DNA from: Rhizobium sp. RU20A
Lineage (GTDB): Bacteria > Pseudomonadota > Alphaproteobacteria > Rhizobiales > Rhizobiaceae
Length of the DNA: 64,000 bases
Reading direction: 5' to 3'
NCBI RefSeq assembly: GCF_900155885.1
Contig: NZ_FTMB01000001.1
Location: 806,001 to 870,000 of the forward strand
Part shown: in pieces, positions 9,304 through 17,112 of the stretch
How positions within the stretch are numbered: the stretch's first letter is position 1
Layout: each line of letters opens with the position of its first letter
Position numbers and translations under genes: made by a program
The notes under the pieces: model-generated
What the model saw: only the letters and a program-made list of their open reading frames with translations
Database searches by the model: none
What the model was told of the DNA's origin: nothing

Positions 9304-9900
9304 ATGATCGCGCGTAACCTAATGAAGAGACTGATGATCTGCACGGCTGCGGCAGCGTTTCTCGCGGGCCCGGTCCTTGCCGGCCCCCTCGCCGACGCGG
9401 CCAAGAAGGCCGAGGAACAGGCGGCGGCCGGCGATGTGCTCGGCGCCCACGAGACGCTGCGCGAGGCCGTCAGCGTCTTTTCCGCCAACCTGCCCTTCAC
9501 CATCGGCAAGGCCGTGTTCGTGACCAGCGATCCCAAGGGCTATGCCATGTATACGCCGAAGGACGCGCCGGTCTTCAAGGCGGGCGAATCGCTCGTCTCC
9601 TACGTCGAACCGATCGGCCTGACCTGGAAGCCGGCGGCAACGGCCGGGCAGATCGAAACGCACTTCACGGTCGATTTCGACATCCTCAATCCGGAGGGCC
9701 AGGTGCTCGCAAGCCAGAAGGCCTTTGGCGACTTCACCTTCACCGGCTATGTGCGCAACCAGGAAATCTATTCGACGCTGACCATCGATGTCAGCGGCGC
9801 GCCGGCCGGCGACTATGTCGTGCGCTACCATTTCAACGACATCAACGGCAACCGCACGGCCAGCGTCGACCAGAAGTTCACGATCGCCGCCGCGAACTAA
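9304..9900 (+). CDS. secreted protein of unknown function
   Basis: 198 residues. A signal peptide is clear: basic MKRL, then a hydrophobic run ICTAAAAFLAGP, with probable cleavage near VLAGPLA. The mature part has an alanine- and glutamate-rich segment (ADAAKKAEEQAAAGD), then a beta-rich domain with the phrases TSDPKGYAMYTP and DYVVRYHFNDINGN near the end. I do not recognise the family. The start at 9304 follows GGGGACGGAC; ATG 9322 is the alternative. It is a single gene between trkH and the convergent cinA-like gene. Confidence 0.8.
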   Translation: MIARNLMKRLMICTAAAAFLAGPVLAGPLADAAKKAEEQAAAGDVLGAHETLREAVSVFSANLPFTIGKAVFVTSDPKGYAMYTPKDAPVFKAGESLVSYVEPIGLTWKPAATAGQIETHFTVDFDILNPEGQVLASQKAFGDFTFTGYVRNQEIYSTLTIDVSGAPAGDYVVRYHFNDINGNRTASVDQKFTIAAAN

Positions 9901-9915
9901 CAGCCGCAAGCCCGC

Positions 9916-10674
9916 TCAGTCGGGCTTCGGCACCACCTTGCGCGCCGCAATCTCCGCCAGCATCGCCTCGACCTCAGCGATCGCCGCATCGATCAACGCA
10001 AGTTCGCGGGCGCGCACGACGATCTCGGTCGAGAAATTTTTGCCGTCGAATTTCGGATAGGAGCCGATGCTGGTTTCAGGGTGGCGTTTCTGGATCTCGC
10101 CGAGAGGCGTTCCGATATCGCCCTCGCCGAAGCTCGACTGCACGGACCGCGACTGAACGGGCACGCCGCCGGCAAGCGTCGGCAGGACGGCTGCGACCAT
10201 CGCCTGGAACACCTGCGGCACGCCGGCCATCACGTGCACATTGCCGATGACGAAGCCCGGCGCGGTGGAGACGGGATTGGGGATGTGGCGCGCGCCGACC
10301 GGCATGCGCGCCATGCGCTGGCGGGCCTCGGTAAACTCCATGCCACGCCGGGCATACATCTCCGCAAGCAATCGCATCGCCTCCGGATCATGCCGGCATT
10401 CGGCGCCGAAAGCCGCCGAAACGGCATCGGCCGTGATGTCGTCATGGGTCGGACCGATGCCGCCGGAGGTGAAGACATAGGTGTAGCGGGCCCTGAGCGC
10501 ATTCAGCGCCTCGACGATCGCGGCCTCGTCATCGGCAACGATGCGCACCTCCTTGAGGTCGATGCCGGCGATCGTCAGCGTTTCCGCGAGATGCCCGATA
10601 TTCTTGTCCTTGGTGCGCCCCGAGAGGAGCTCGTCGCCGATGGCGAGGATGGCGGCAGTGACGGGGGTATTCAA
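9916..10674 (-). CDS. CinA-like molybdopterin-binding domain protein
   Basis: 252 residues, made only of the MoaB/MogA-like competence-damage domain (CinA N-terminal). The conserved parts are AAILAIGDELLSGRTKDKN at the start and FTSGGIGPTHDDITADAV around residue 70. The C-terminal nicotinamide-nucleotide amidase domain of full-length CinA is absent, which is the usual two-protein arrangement in alphaproteobacteria. The start is a TTG at 10674 with GGAG upstream. Family members hydrolyse ADP-ribose or bind pterin; the cellular role here is not determined by context. Confidence 0.88.
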   Translation of the reverse strand: MNTPVTAAILAIGDELLSGRTKDKNIGHLAETLTIAGIDLKEVRIVADDEAAIVEALNALRARYTYVFTSGGIGPTHDDITADAVSAAFGAECRHDPEAMRLLAEMYARRGMEFTEARQRMARMPVGARHIPNPVSTAPGFVIGNVHVMAGVPQVFQAMVAAVLPTLAGGVPVQSRSVQSSFGEGDIGTPLGEIQKRHPETSIGSYPKFDGKNFSTEIVVRARELALIDAAIAEVEAMLAEIAARKVVPKPD

Positions 10675-10938
10675 GGTAAAGCTCCGCGATCGGATGGTAC
10701 ATTGGACGAGCCGGCAGCCGTCCCCGCCACGGCGTGGCGCATGACGGCTGACGATTATCTATCAGACTGGCGACCCTCTACGCGACGACAATATGACCGG
10801 ATCGGTCACCGATTGTGAACACTGCGTTCGCACCGCAAGACTGGCCGCAAGGACGCAATCTGTTACATCGTTGCCAATGAACCGGGACGGCACTTCTGCC
10901 CGGCCAGACATTCCACGCTGAAACATCAGGAGACGACG

Positions 10939-11538
10939 ATGGCAAAGGTACTGGTTCTCTATTATTCCGCTTACGGTCACATCGAGACCATGGCCTATGC
11001 AGTTGCTGAAGGCGCCAAGTCGGCCGGCGCCGACGTCACCGTCAAGCGCGTTCCGGAACTGGTGCCGGAAGAGGTCGCCAAGGCCTCCCATTACAAGCTC
11101 GACCAGGCCGCCGAAATCGCGACGGCGGACGAACTTGCCGACTATGACGCCATCATCGTCGGCGCCGGCACGCGCTTCGGTTCGGTCGCCTCGCAGATGC
11201 GCAATTTCTGGGACCAGACCGGTGGCCTTTGGTTTGCCGGCAAGCTCGTCGGCAAGGTCGGCTCCATGTTCACCTCCTCGGCGACCCAGCACGGCGGCCA
11301 GGAAACGACGATCACGAGCTTCGTCCCGACCTTCCTGCACCACGGCATGGTCTATGCCGGCCTGCCCTACGCCTTCCAGGGTCAGATGGGCGTTGATGTC
11401 GTCAAGGGCGGTTCGCCCTACGGCGCCACCACCATCACTGACGGCGACGGGTCGCGCCAGCCCTCCGAGGTCGAGCTGGAAGGCGCCCGCTTCCAGGGTG
11501 CCCATGTTGCCAAGCTGGCAGCCAAGCTCTCGGCCTGA
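10939..11538 (+). CDS. wrbA: NAD(P)H:quinone oxidoreductase, WrbA type
   Basis: A 199-residue flavodoxin-like protein that binds FMN and reduces quinones by two electrons, avoiding semiquinone radicals. Its N-terminus [20 protein letters not shown] carries the FMN phosphate loop, and [14 protein letters not shown] is the WrbA signature. The length equals the usual 198-200 residues. A strong CAGGAG precedes the ATG. The gene stands alone and is followed by an intrinsic terminator. Confidence 0.96.
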   Translation: MAKVLVLYYSAYGHIETMAYAVAEGAKSAGADVTVKRVPELVPEEVAKASHYKLDQAAEIATADELADYDAIIVGAGTRFGSVASQMRNFWDQTGGLWFAGKLVGKVGSMFTSSATQHGGQETTITSFVPTFLHHGMVYAGLPYAFQGQMGVDVVKGGSPYGATTITDGDGSRQPSEVELEGARFQGAHVAKLAAKLSA

Positions 11539-11564
11539 TAAACGCCCGACAGATCCTATCGAAC

Positions 11565-11595
11565 GCTCCGTCTGCCGCAGGCAGGCGGGGCTTTT
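11565..11595 (+). terminator. intrinsic terminator of wrbA
   Basis: A 12-bp stem GCTCCGTCTGCC / GGCAGGCGGGGC (two G-T wobbles, three-base loop) followed by TTTT, 27 bp after the wrbA stop codon. Confidence 0.8.
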
Positions 11596-11848
11596 GCGTG
11601 GGCGGGACAGCGGCGTCTTTCCCGGCCGGCACCGGACGATGGCGGGGGCCAACGGCCCGTGATAGACTGGACGAACGGATGCGGCGGAACCGGGCGACGC
11701 TTCGGATCGTTCTCACTCTGCATCCGCAACGGTGCGCCTCGAACCTGTCCGGCAAAGGGGGAAAAGCGCTCCCCGCCGGGCACACTCGCAACTGAGAGGG
11801 AGCACGCCCGGTCACGCGATGTGGCCCTGCGCGCTCCGGGAGAACCCG

Positions 11849-12091
11849 ATGACTGTGATCCGCTATTCCATTGTCGAACATGACGGCGGCTGGGCCTACC
11901 AGCTCGACGGCGCCTACTCCGAGAGTTTCCCGACCCACAAGGCCGCGCTGCGCGCCGCCAAGATCGCCGCCATCGAGCAGCAGGTGGGCGGCGAGGATGC
12001 CGAAATCGTCTATCAGGATGCGGACGGCAACTGGCACACCGAACATGCCGATGGTGGCGACCGGCCGCAAGCCGAGGTCGTCGACGGCTGA
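11849..12091 (+). CDS. DUF2188-like small protein
   Basis: 80 residues, opening MTVIRYSIVEHDGGWAYQLDG and containing THKAALRAAKIAAIEQQ, then YQDADGNWHTE. The pattern of a W-containing strand, an alanine-rich helix and a closing G-x-W strand is that of the DUF2188 group of small soluble proteins of unknown function. The start at 11849 has CGGGAG upstream. The reading frame continues upstream, but that part is arginine-rich and lacks this pattern. Confidence 0.7.
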   Translation: MTVIRYSIVEHDGGWAYQLDGAYSESFPTHKAALRAAKIAAIEQQVGGEDAEIVYQDADGNWHTEHADGGDRPQAEVVDG

Positions 12092-12229
12092 TTCGCGCAG
12101 AAAGGCCGCTGTCCCGGCCAGCCCTCGGACGCGAACAACCGAGCGGCTGACCCGGACGTTCGAGCTTCGCGGCGACACCCCGCACGCCTTGCGGGAATCG
12201 CCGCAGTGAGGCATGACGGCCGGCAAGAC

Positions 12230-12315
12230 GGCCGCTTGCCGAAATTGGTAGACGGAAGGCACTTAAAATGCCTCGGGCTTTGCCCGTGCGGGTTCGATTC
12301 CCGCAGCGGCCACCA
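12230..12315 (+). tRNA. tRNA-Leu (TAA anticodon)
   Basis: An 86-nt cloverleaf: the acceptor strands GGCCGCT and AGCGGCC pair, the D-loop holds TTGGTAGAC, the anticodon loop is CTTAAAA with TAA, a long variable arm CGGGCTTTGCCCG follows, and the T-arm is GCGGG-TTCGATT-CCCGC. CCA is encoded. It reads UUA codons, which are rare in this GC-rich sequence. Confidence 0.97.
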
Positions 12316-12363
12316 GAATTTCCTCGTCCAGCCCTTGCATTCATCCTTTCTTAGCCCCTTGCG

Positions 12364-12378
12364 GAACACAAATGGAAC
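12364..12378 (+). promoter_or_regulatory. LexA box (GAAC-N7-GAAC) upstream of lexA
   Basis: An exact GAAC-ACAAATG-GAAC, which is the alphaproteobacterial SOS box (GTTC-N7-GTTC on the other strand). It lies 46 bp before the lexA ATG, as expected for autoregulation. Confidence 0.85.
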
Positions 12379-12389
12379 AGATAGTGTCC

Positions 12390-12404
12390 GTTCTGGATTT
12401 GTTT
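12390..12404 (+). promoter_or_regulatory. second, imperfect LexA box upstream of lexA
   Basis: GTTC-TGGATTT-GTTT differs from the GTTC-N7-GTTC consensus at a single base in the second half-site. It lies 11 bp from the first box and 20 bp before the lexA ATG. Confidence 0.45.
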
Positions 12405-12423
12405 CCGATTTTGGAGGCCACGC

Positions 12424-13152
12424 ATGCTGACCCGCAAGCAACAGGAACTGCTGCTCTTCATTCATGAGCGGATGAAGGAGTCTGGCGTTCCCCCGTCCTT
12501 CGACGAGATGAAGGACGCGCTGGACCTTGCGTCGAAGTCGGGCATTCACCGGCTGATCACCGCGCTCGAGGAGCGCGGCTTCATCCGCCGCCTGCCGAAC
12601 CGGGCGCGGGCGCTGGAGGTGATCAAACTGCCAGAAGCCTACCAGCCGACCCTGGCGCCGCGCCGCGGGTTTTCCCCGAGCGTCATCGAGGGCTCCCTCG
12701 GCAAGCCCACCCCCGTCCCGGCCGCCGCGCCGCCGGCAAAGCTCGCGGGCGGCAAGGAGGATGGCGGATCGGTCTCCGTGCCGGTCATGGGCCGAATCGC
12801 CGCCGGCGTGCCGATCTCGGCCATCCAGAACACCACGCACGAAATCGCCGTTCCCATGGAAATGCTGGGCAATGGCGATCACTACGCGCTGGAGGTGAAG
12901 GGCGATTCGATGATCGAGGCCGGCATTCTCGACGGCGATACCGTCATCATCCGCAATGCCAGCACCGCCAATCCCGGCGAGATTGTCGTTGCGCTCGTCG
13001 ATGAAGAAGAAGCCACCCTCAAGCGCTTCCGCCGCAAAGGCGCGTCGATCGCGCTCGAAGCCGCCAACCCGGCCTATGAGACGCGGATTTTCGGGCCCGA
13101 CCGGGTGAAGATCCAGGGCAAGCTTGTCGGCCTCATCCGCCGCTATCACTGA
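12424..13152 (+). CDS. lexA: SOS repressor LexA
   Basis: 242 residues: an N-terminal winged helix (residues 1-65, [20 protein letters not shown]) and a C-terminal S24 autoprotease. The self-cleavage site is Ala127-Gly128 in GRIAAGVPI. The catalytic dyad is Ser162 (KGDSMIEAG) and Lys200 (ATLKRF). It represses DNA-damage genes until RecA filaments trigger cleavage. It is about 40 residues longer than E. coli LexA because of a proline- and alanine-rich linker (about 85-115), which is normal in Rhizobiales. The gene is preceded by one exact and one imperfect LexA box. recA lies 41 kb away in this window with its own candidate box. Confidence 0.98.
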   Translation: MLTRKQQELLLFIHERMKESGVPPSFDEMKDALDLASKSGIHRLITALEERGFIRRLPNRARALEVIKLPEAYQPTLAPRRGFSPSVIEGSLGKPTPVPAAAPPAKLAGGKEDGGSVSVPVMGRIAAGVPISAIQNTTHEIAVPMEMLGNGDHYALEVKGDSMIEAGILDGDTVIIRNASTANPGEIVVALVDEEEATLKRFRRKGASIALEAANPAYETRIFGPDRVKIQGKLVGLIRRYH

Positions 13153-13318
13153 GCCGGCTTGGCTGCCAACAGGAAGGGCGGCGCGCGGAACAAGGCTTGC
13201 CCCCATCCGATGGGGGCGGAGCGGAAAAATCGGCCGGTTTGTTTTGGGACCGCTTGCGCTCACTTTAAAATCGGTCTAAACGCCCCCTCACATCCGGCGC
13301 CAAGCCGGACCGCAGCGA

Positions 13319-13392
13319 GGCCTCGTGGCGGAGTGGTGACGCAGAGGACTGCAAATCCTTGTACCCCGGTTCAATTCCGGGCGAGGCCTCCA
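13319..13392 (+). tRNA. tRNA-Cys (GCA anticodon)
   Basis: A 74-nt cloverleaf: the acceptor strands GGCCTCG and CGAGGCC pair, the anticodon loop is CTGCAAA with GCA, and the T-arm is CCCGG-TTCAATT-CCGGG. The discriminator is T (U73) and CCA is encoded, both usual for tRNA-Cys. Confidence 0.97.
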
Positions 13393-14264
13393 ACAAATTC
13401 AAGGACCTAGGTTTTGCGTCTTAGACAGTTTCCTGGAAACTGTCTAAGACCGTCTGGTTTTGGCCTAGAAACGAGGCCAACATGAGACACCGACGCGGCA
13501 TTGATCTGGACCCGGCGCGCCGCCCTCTCCCCATCCGAATCGTTGGCGAAGCGGCAGAACTGGCTTGGCTGACCTTTGCAAAGATGCCGTCCGGGTCTGC
13601 CTTTGGTGCGCGGCTTGCCACAGATCGCCTCCGCTCCACGCAGACCGACGATGCGTTCTCGGTGGCGACGGTACTGAAGTGGCTCATCAGGCCGGCAAAA
13701 TCGGCGGTGAATCGGTAAAGGGCAAGCTGTCGTTCCCCTACGTCGGCGCGGCGCCACCTGCGGTTCGGGATGGCATCATCACGGCGTAGATTTCCCTCTA
13801 TGCTCGGGCAGAGCCTGACGGTCCAAGGTTTTCCGCCGCACAGGCAACAAGGCGCCCTCGACGGTGAATTGTCGTCCTCCCGCAAATCAGGGGCTCGACT
13901 TCAGCGCGTATTTCCGCAATGCTTCATTCAACCGTGAAAGGGAGGAGTGCGCTTGGGAGATGAGGATCGGCTGTCATGCCCGTGATCGTGGGCTGCGCAC
14001 CTTTCGTGTTCGCGCCGCGTTCCGGCCCGGTAGCGGCCGTGTCGGTTTCCTCCGTGTCTTGCGAACCGGCGTCCATCGATGCCGAAGGCGTCAGGCGTGC
14101 TTGCAGGGCGCACGCACGCCGTGTCAGAGTGGCTTTTCCACCTTTCGTCCCGCCAGCCAACCTGTGAACCGCGACATGACACACCCTCATCGGTCGGCCA
14201 TCTGTCTTTTCGGCTGCATCCTGCGCGTGGTCTTGACCGCTCGCCCTTGGCGCGGAGTGTCGGC
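13393..14264 (+). other. gene-poor stretch between tRNA-Cys and the TPR gene
   Basis: 872 bp in which no convincing gene is visible. Open frames exist on both strands (for example a 154-codon frame on the minus strand, 13421-13885), but none has a good ribosome-binding site or a recognisable fold, and they overlap one another. The stretch begins with two inverted repeats (13418-13450, and TTGGCCT / AGGCCAA at about 13454-13474). Its position directly after a tRNA gene and its lack of coding sense fit a decayed insertion, but nothing identifies one. Confidence 0.4.
13418..13450. repeat. perfect palindrome with 16-bp arms next to tRNA-Cys
   Basis: The arms GTCTTAGACAGTTTCC and GGAAACTGTCTAAGAC are exact reverse complements around a single T. 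It starts 26 bp after the tRNA-Cys CCA end. No T-run follows on either strand, so it is not a standard intrinsic terminator. Confidence 0.85.
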
Positions 14265-15440
14265 GTGAACGATGCCTCCACCCAGATGCTGCCCCGTGTC
14301 GCGCTGCTGCCGCCCGCGCGCACCAAGGGGTGCGATTCGACACTGCATCGGATCGCCTGCGCATTGGTGGAGGATGTCACGGTGGAGCTGTGCCAGGAGC
14401 GGGCCTTCGTCATCGTCTCGCCCTATACGGCCTACCGCCTGCGCGGGGATGCGGGCAAGGTGGAATTCCTGCGCCGCCACCGGGTGAGCTACGCGCTGGA
14501 TGCGCGCCTGTCGGACGGCACGCTGGTCGTCAATCTCATCTTCTTCCCGCTGGACGAACTGATCTGGGCCGCGCGCCTGCCGCTGGCCGCCGACAGGCTG
14601 CTCGAAGGGCGCCAAAAGCTGATCGCGGATATCTGCCTCAATGTGACGAAACACATCATGCGCTCGCAGACCATCAGCGGTTTTTATGCGCTCTGCGGCG
14701 ACGCCTATCAGAATTATCTGCTCGGCAACCAGCAACTGCTGAAGATCAGCCTGCCGGCGACGCGCAAGGCGCGACACTTTTTCGAGAAGGCGCTTTCCGA
14801 GCACGCGACCTTCGCGCCCGCCCTCTCCGGCATCGCCCGGACCCTTTATCTCGAATGGCTGTTGACGGCGCGCGGCGATGCGCGCCTGATCGAGGCAAGC
14901 GATGCCTATGCGCGCCGCGCCATTGCCGCCGATCCGCTGCAATCCTCCGGCTACCGCGAATTCGGCATGACGCAGATCTATCTCGGCGACATCGACCAGA
15001 GCGTCGAGGCGCTGGCCCACGCCGAGAGCCTCAGCCCGCATCACGCCGACGGCCTTTACAGCTACGGTGATACGCTGGTGCATGCCTCACGGCCCGCCGA
15101 TGCGCTGGTGAAGCTCGACAGCGCCCTCGAACACAGCCCCATCGCGCCCGACTGCTATCTCTGGTCCGCAGCCGGCGCCAACTATTTCCTCGGACGTTAC
15201 GAGGAAACCCTTGCCCTTGTCAGTCGCATGAAGGACCAGGCACCGGGCGACCGGATTGCTGCCGCCGCCCATGCGATGCTGGGCCAACAGGACGAGGCGC
15301 ACGCGCGCGTGCGCCGCGTCATGGAAGCCACTCCCGATTTTGATGTCATGAACTGGCTGAGCCTCATCGTCTTCAAGGACAGGGCACAGGTGGAGCATTA
15401 CAGGGAGGGGCTGCTGAAGGCCGGATTTCGAACCCCCTAA
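14265..15440 (+). CDS. TPR-repeat protein resembling the C-terminal half of CadC/SARP-type regulators
   Basis: 391 residues from a GTG at 14265 that has GGAG eight bases upstream. The first part (MLPRVALLPP, VIVSPYTAYRLRG, RVSYALDARLSDGTLVVNLIFF) looks like the alpha/beta segment found between the DNA-binding and TPR domains of rhizobial adenylate-cyclase/CadC-like regulators. The rest is helical repeats with TPR character (KARHFFEKALSEHATFAPALSGIA, EASDAYARRAIAADPLQSSGYREFG, ALAHAESLSPHHADGLYSYGD). No winged-helix or BTAD DNA-binding domain precedes it in any frame, so it is either a stand-alone TPR protein or truncated. The 70-residue gene at 15465 follows after 24 bp. Confidence 0.72.
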   Translation: MNDASTQMLPRVALLPPARTKGCDSTLHRIACALVEDVTVELCQERAFVIVSPYTAYRLRGDAGKVEFLRRHRVSYALDARLSDGTLVVNLIFFPLDELIWAARLPLAADRLLEGRQKLIADICLNVTKHIMRSQTISGFYALCGDAYQNYLLGNQQLLKISLPATRKARHFFEKALSEHATFAPALSGIARTLYLEWLLTARGDARLIEASDAYARRAIAADPLQSSGYREFGMTQIYLGDIDQSVEALAHAESLSPHHADGLYSYGDTLVHASRPADALVKLDSALEHSPIAPDCYLWSAAGANYFLGRYEETLALVSRMKDQAPGDRIAAAAHAMLGQQDEAHARVRRVMEATPDFDVMNWLSLIVFKDRAQVEHYREGLLKAGFRTP

Positions 15441-15464
15441 CATTGGATCAGGAAGGAATTTCCC

Positions 15465-15677
15465 ATGGCAACCGTTGTTTTCGCACTTGACGATTCCAAG
15501 GACCTCTATGTCGCCGACACCGATGCCGGCACGGTGGTGAAGCTCGATGCCGCATCGGGCCAGCTTGCCGACGTGGCAGCGCTCGCCGCTTCCGGCGCAA
15601 GCGTCGTCAAGGGCGTTTCGCTCGCCCTCGCCGTCACCTCGGCCGAAGCCGCATCCTCGGGCCACGTCGACTCCTGA
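15465..15677 (+). CDS. 70-residue acidic protein downstream of the TPR gene
   Basis: 70 residues with a strong AGGAAGGAA seven bases before the ATG. The N-terminal part (VVFALDDSKDLYVADTDAG, then TVVKLDAASGQ) has alternating hydrophobic residues and ends in a glycine. The second half is rich in Ala, Ser and Val (AALAASGASVVKGVSLALAVTSAEAASSG). There is no signal peptide, Cys pair or known motif. It lies 24 bp behind the TPR protein, so the two are probably co-transcribed, and a hairpin follows at 15725. I do not recognise the family. Confidence 0.75.
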   Translation: MATVVFALDDSKDLYVADTDAGTVVKLDAASGQLADVAALAASGASVVKGVSLALAVTSAEAASSGHVDS

Positions 15678-15724
15678 GGCGCCCGCCCACATGGCTCTGC
15701 AGCGAGCCCCCGAAAAAACATGCG

Positions 15725-15746
15725 CTGGCGGCCGAGGGACCGCCAG
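15725..15746 (+). terminator. hairpin after the 70-residue gene
   Basis: CTGGCGG - 8 bases - CCGCCAG, a perfect 7-bp stem followed by TTTGCATTT. Probably a modest intrinsic terminator. Confidence 0.5.
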
Positions 15747-15878
15747 TTTGCATTTGCGGATCAGTCGACATGTCTGAATGACGTGTGTCAATATTGAGGA
15801 AGGCAAGGACAGTCCGGCGCCGCGCATGGAAAAGGGCGGCTTGCAGGCCGCCCCGATAAATCGCACTGTCTTGTAGGG

Positions 15879-16220
15879 TCAGATTTCCGGGCAACCACGC
15901 ACATTCGCGAAAACGATCTCGTCCGGGCCCCGGCGCGTCATGCCTTCGACGACGACGCGGCGCGACGTCATGCGTGTGACCTCCGGATCGCGCAGGCCTG
16001 CCTGGCGTGCCGCGGCGCGCGCCTCGCGCTCGGAGCAGCCCCGGCGGTTGTCGCGGTCACGAACGCGCTCGCGCTCCGGGGTGCGATCGCGAATGACGGG
16101 GCGAACGCCATCCGGGCCAATGCGCAGTTCGAGGTCCTGGGCAGTGGCCGGAGCGGTGCCTGCAAAGCTGCCGATGGTGACCGCAGCGGCAACGGCAATA
16201 GTGGAAAGAAACGTCTTCAT
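15879..16220 (-). CDS. secreted protein of unknown function
   Basis: 113 residues starting MKTFLSTIAVAAAVTIG, a clear signal peptide probably cut after TAPATAQ. The mature part is highly charged: RIGPDGVRPVIRDRTPERER, then a GCSEREARAAARQAG segment, and it ends VFANVRGCPEI. Its two Cys could form one disulphide. The C-terminal half resembles the small rhizobial periplasmic proteins with a CSEREA...A..AG...P pattern whose function is unknown. The second of two adjacent ATGs is preferred because AAGGAGG lies four bases from it. Confidence 0.8.
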   Translation of the reverse strand: MKTFLSTIAVAAAVTIGSFAGTAPATAQDLELRIGPDGVRPVIRDRTPERERVRDRDNRRGCSEREARAAARQAGLRDPEVTRMTSRRVVVEGMTRRGPDEIVFANVRGCPEI

Positions 16221-16401
16221 CATGCCTCCTTGGCCGCCGCCGACGGGCGCGCCCTTGTTGATGCGCGGGCCCAAGATGTGGATGAGCGAAGAGGCCGATG
16301 GGCACGTCTCCGTTTGTCCGCGATCCCGTCGCCGGTTCGGGAGGATGAACGCGCGGCGGGCAGGCTGGTTCCCGCACCCCCACCGTTTTCATGCCGCGAC
16401 C

Positions 16402-16707
16402 TTAGGACGCGTCGTGGCGACGGGCCTGCCGCCGCCGGTTCCACCAGACCGAAAGACGCCGCCGCCTGCGGCGCACCATCGCCAGATCGTTGGACAGGAC
16501 AAGAAGACCAAGCGGCACCATCCAGAAACCGAGGATGGGAAGGAAGCCGAGACATCCAAGGATCACCAGCACGATGCCGATTGCGATGCGCAAGCCACGC
16601 GACTGCGGCAGGCGCATCCCGTAGGATCCCATCATGAGCTTTCCGGTGCGCGGATCGATGCCGAAGCGCGGGGCCGGCTTCGCGTCTGGTTTGTTTGGCT
16701 GTTCCAT
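16402..16707 (-). CDS. small membrane protein with one hydrophobic hairpin
   Basis: 101 residues. A soluble, proline-rich start (residues 1-40, including FGIDPRTGKLMMGSYGMRLPQ) precedes a hydrophobic hairpin (IAIGIVLVILGCLGFLPILG, then FWMVPLGLLVLS), and a strongly basic tail follows (MVRRRRRRLSVWWNRRR). The FLPILGFWMVPLGL section resembles the PGPGW-type transmembrane motif. Function unknown. The start is ATG 16707; an ATG 27 bases further upstream is possible. Confidence 0.75.
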   Translation of the reverse strand: MEQPNKPDAKPAPRFGIDPRTGKLMMGSYGMRLPQSRGLRIAIGIVLVILGCLGFLPILGFWMVPLGLLVLSNDLAMVRRRRRRLSVWWNRRRQARRHDAS

Positions 16708-16868
16708 GGTGGCGGGAGATGGTCGCTTGTCCACAGTTTGACAAGGCCGGCACCGATTGATTGCGCAAACAATGCATTTTTTTGAAATTTGCGCTTGGCA
16801 AATCGGAAAACGACCAGTATGAGCAGCACCACATCAGCGGCGCACACAAACGTCTTCGCCGCCGACGT

Positions 16869-16943
16869 TCCCTGGTAGCTCAGCGGTAGAGCATTCGACT
16901 GTTAATCGACAGGTCGCCGGTTCGAATCCGGCCCGGGGAGCCA
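16869..16943 (+). tRNA. tRNA-Asn (GTT anticodon)
   Basis: A 75-nt cloverleaf: acceptor TCCCTGG pairs with CCGGGGA (one T-G wobble), the anticodon loop is CTGTTAA with GTT, and the T-arm is GCCGG-TTCGAAT-CCGGC. CCA is encoded. Confidence 0.97.
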
Positions 16944-17053
16944 AATTTTTCCAAATCTTCCAAGCTATTCTTTTGATCTGCTCACTGTGAATTGAGCTGA
17001 TGCTTATTGATTGTTGCCTGAATTCGGGAAATGATCTGCGAAGGTGAAACCTT

Positions 17054-17083
17054 TGATCCGGCAACACCGTACCTGCGTAAACG
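17054..17083 (+). promoter_or_regulatory. RpoE-ChrR-type ECF sigma promoter of the photolyase operon
   Basis: TGATCC (17054-17059), 18 bases, then TAAACG (17078-17083). The form TGATCC-N18-TAA is the promoter recognised by Rhodobacter RpoE, the sigma factor released from ChrR by singlet oxygen. It ends 30 bp before the photolyase ATG. The same spacing occurs at two more genes of this cluster. Confidence 0.8.
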
Positions 17084-17112
17084 GTCGGTAATGTTGAAGA
17101 TCAGGGTTTTGA

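Noticed and set aside
13421-13885. A 154-codon minus-strand frame after tRNA-Cys that might be a transposase remnant
   Set aside because: No DDE or HTH motif, no ribosome site, Arg/Ser-rich composition, and competing frames on both strands. Kept only as a note on the gene-poor stretch.
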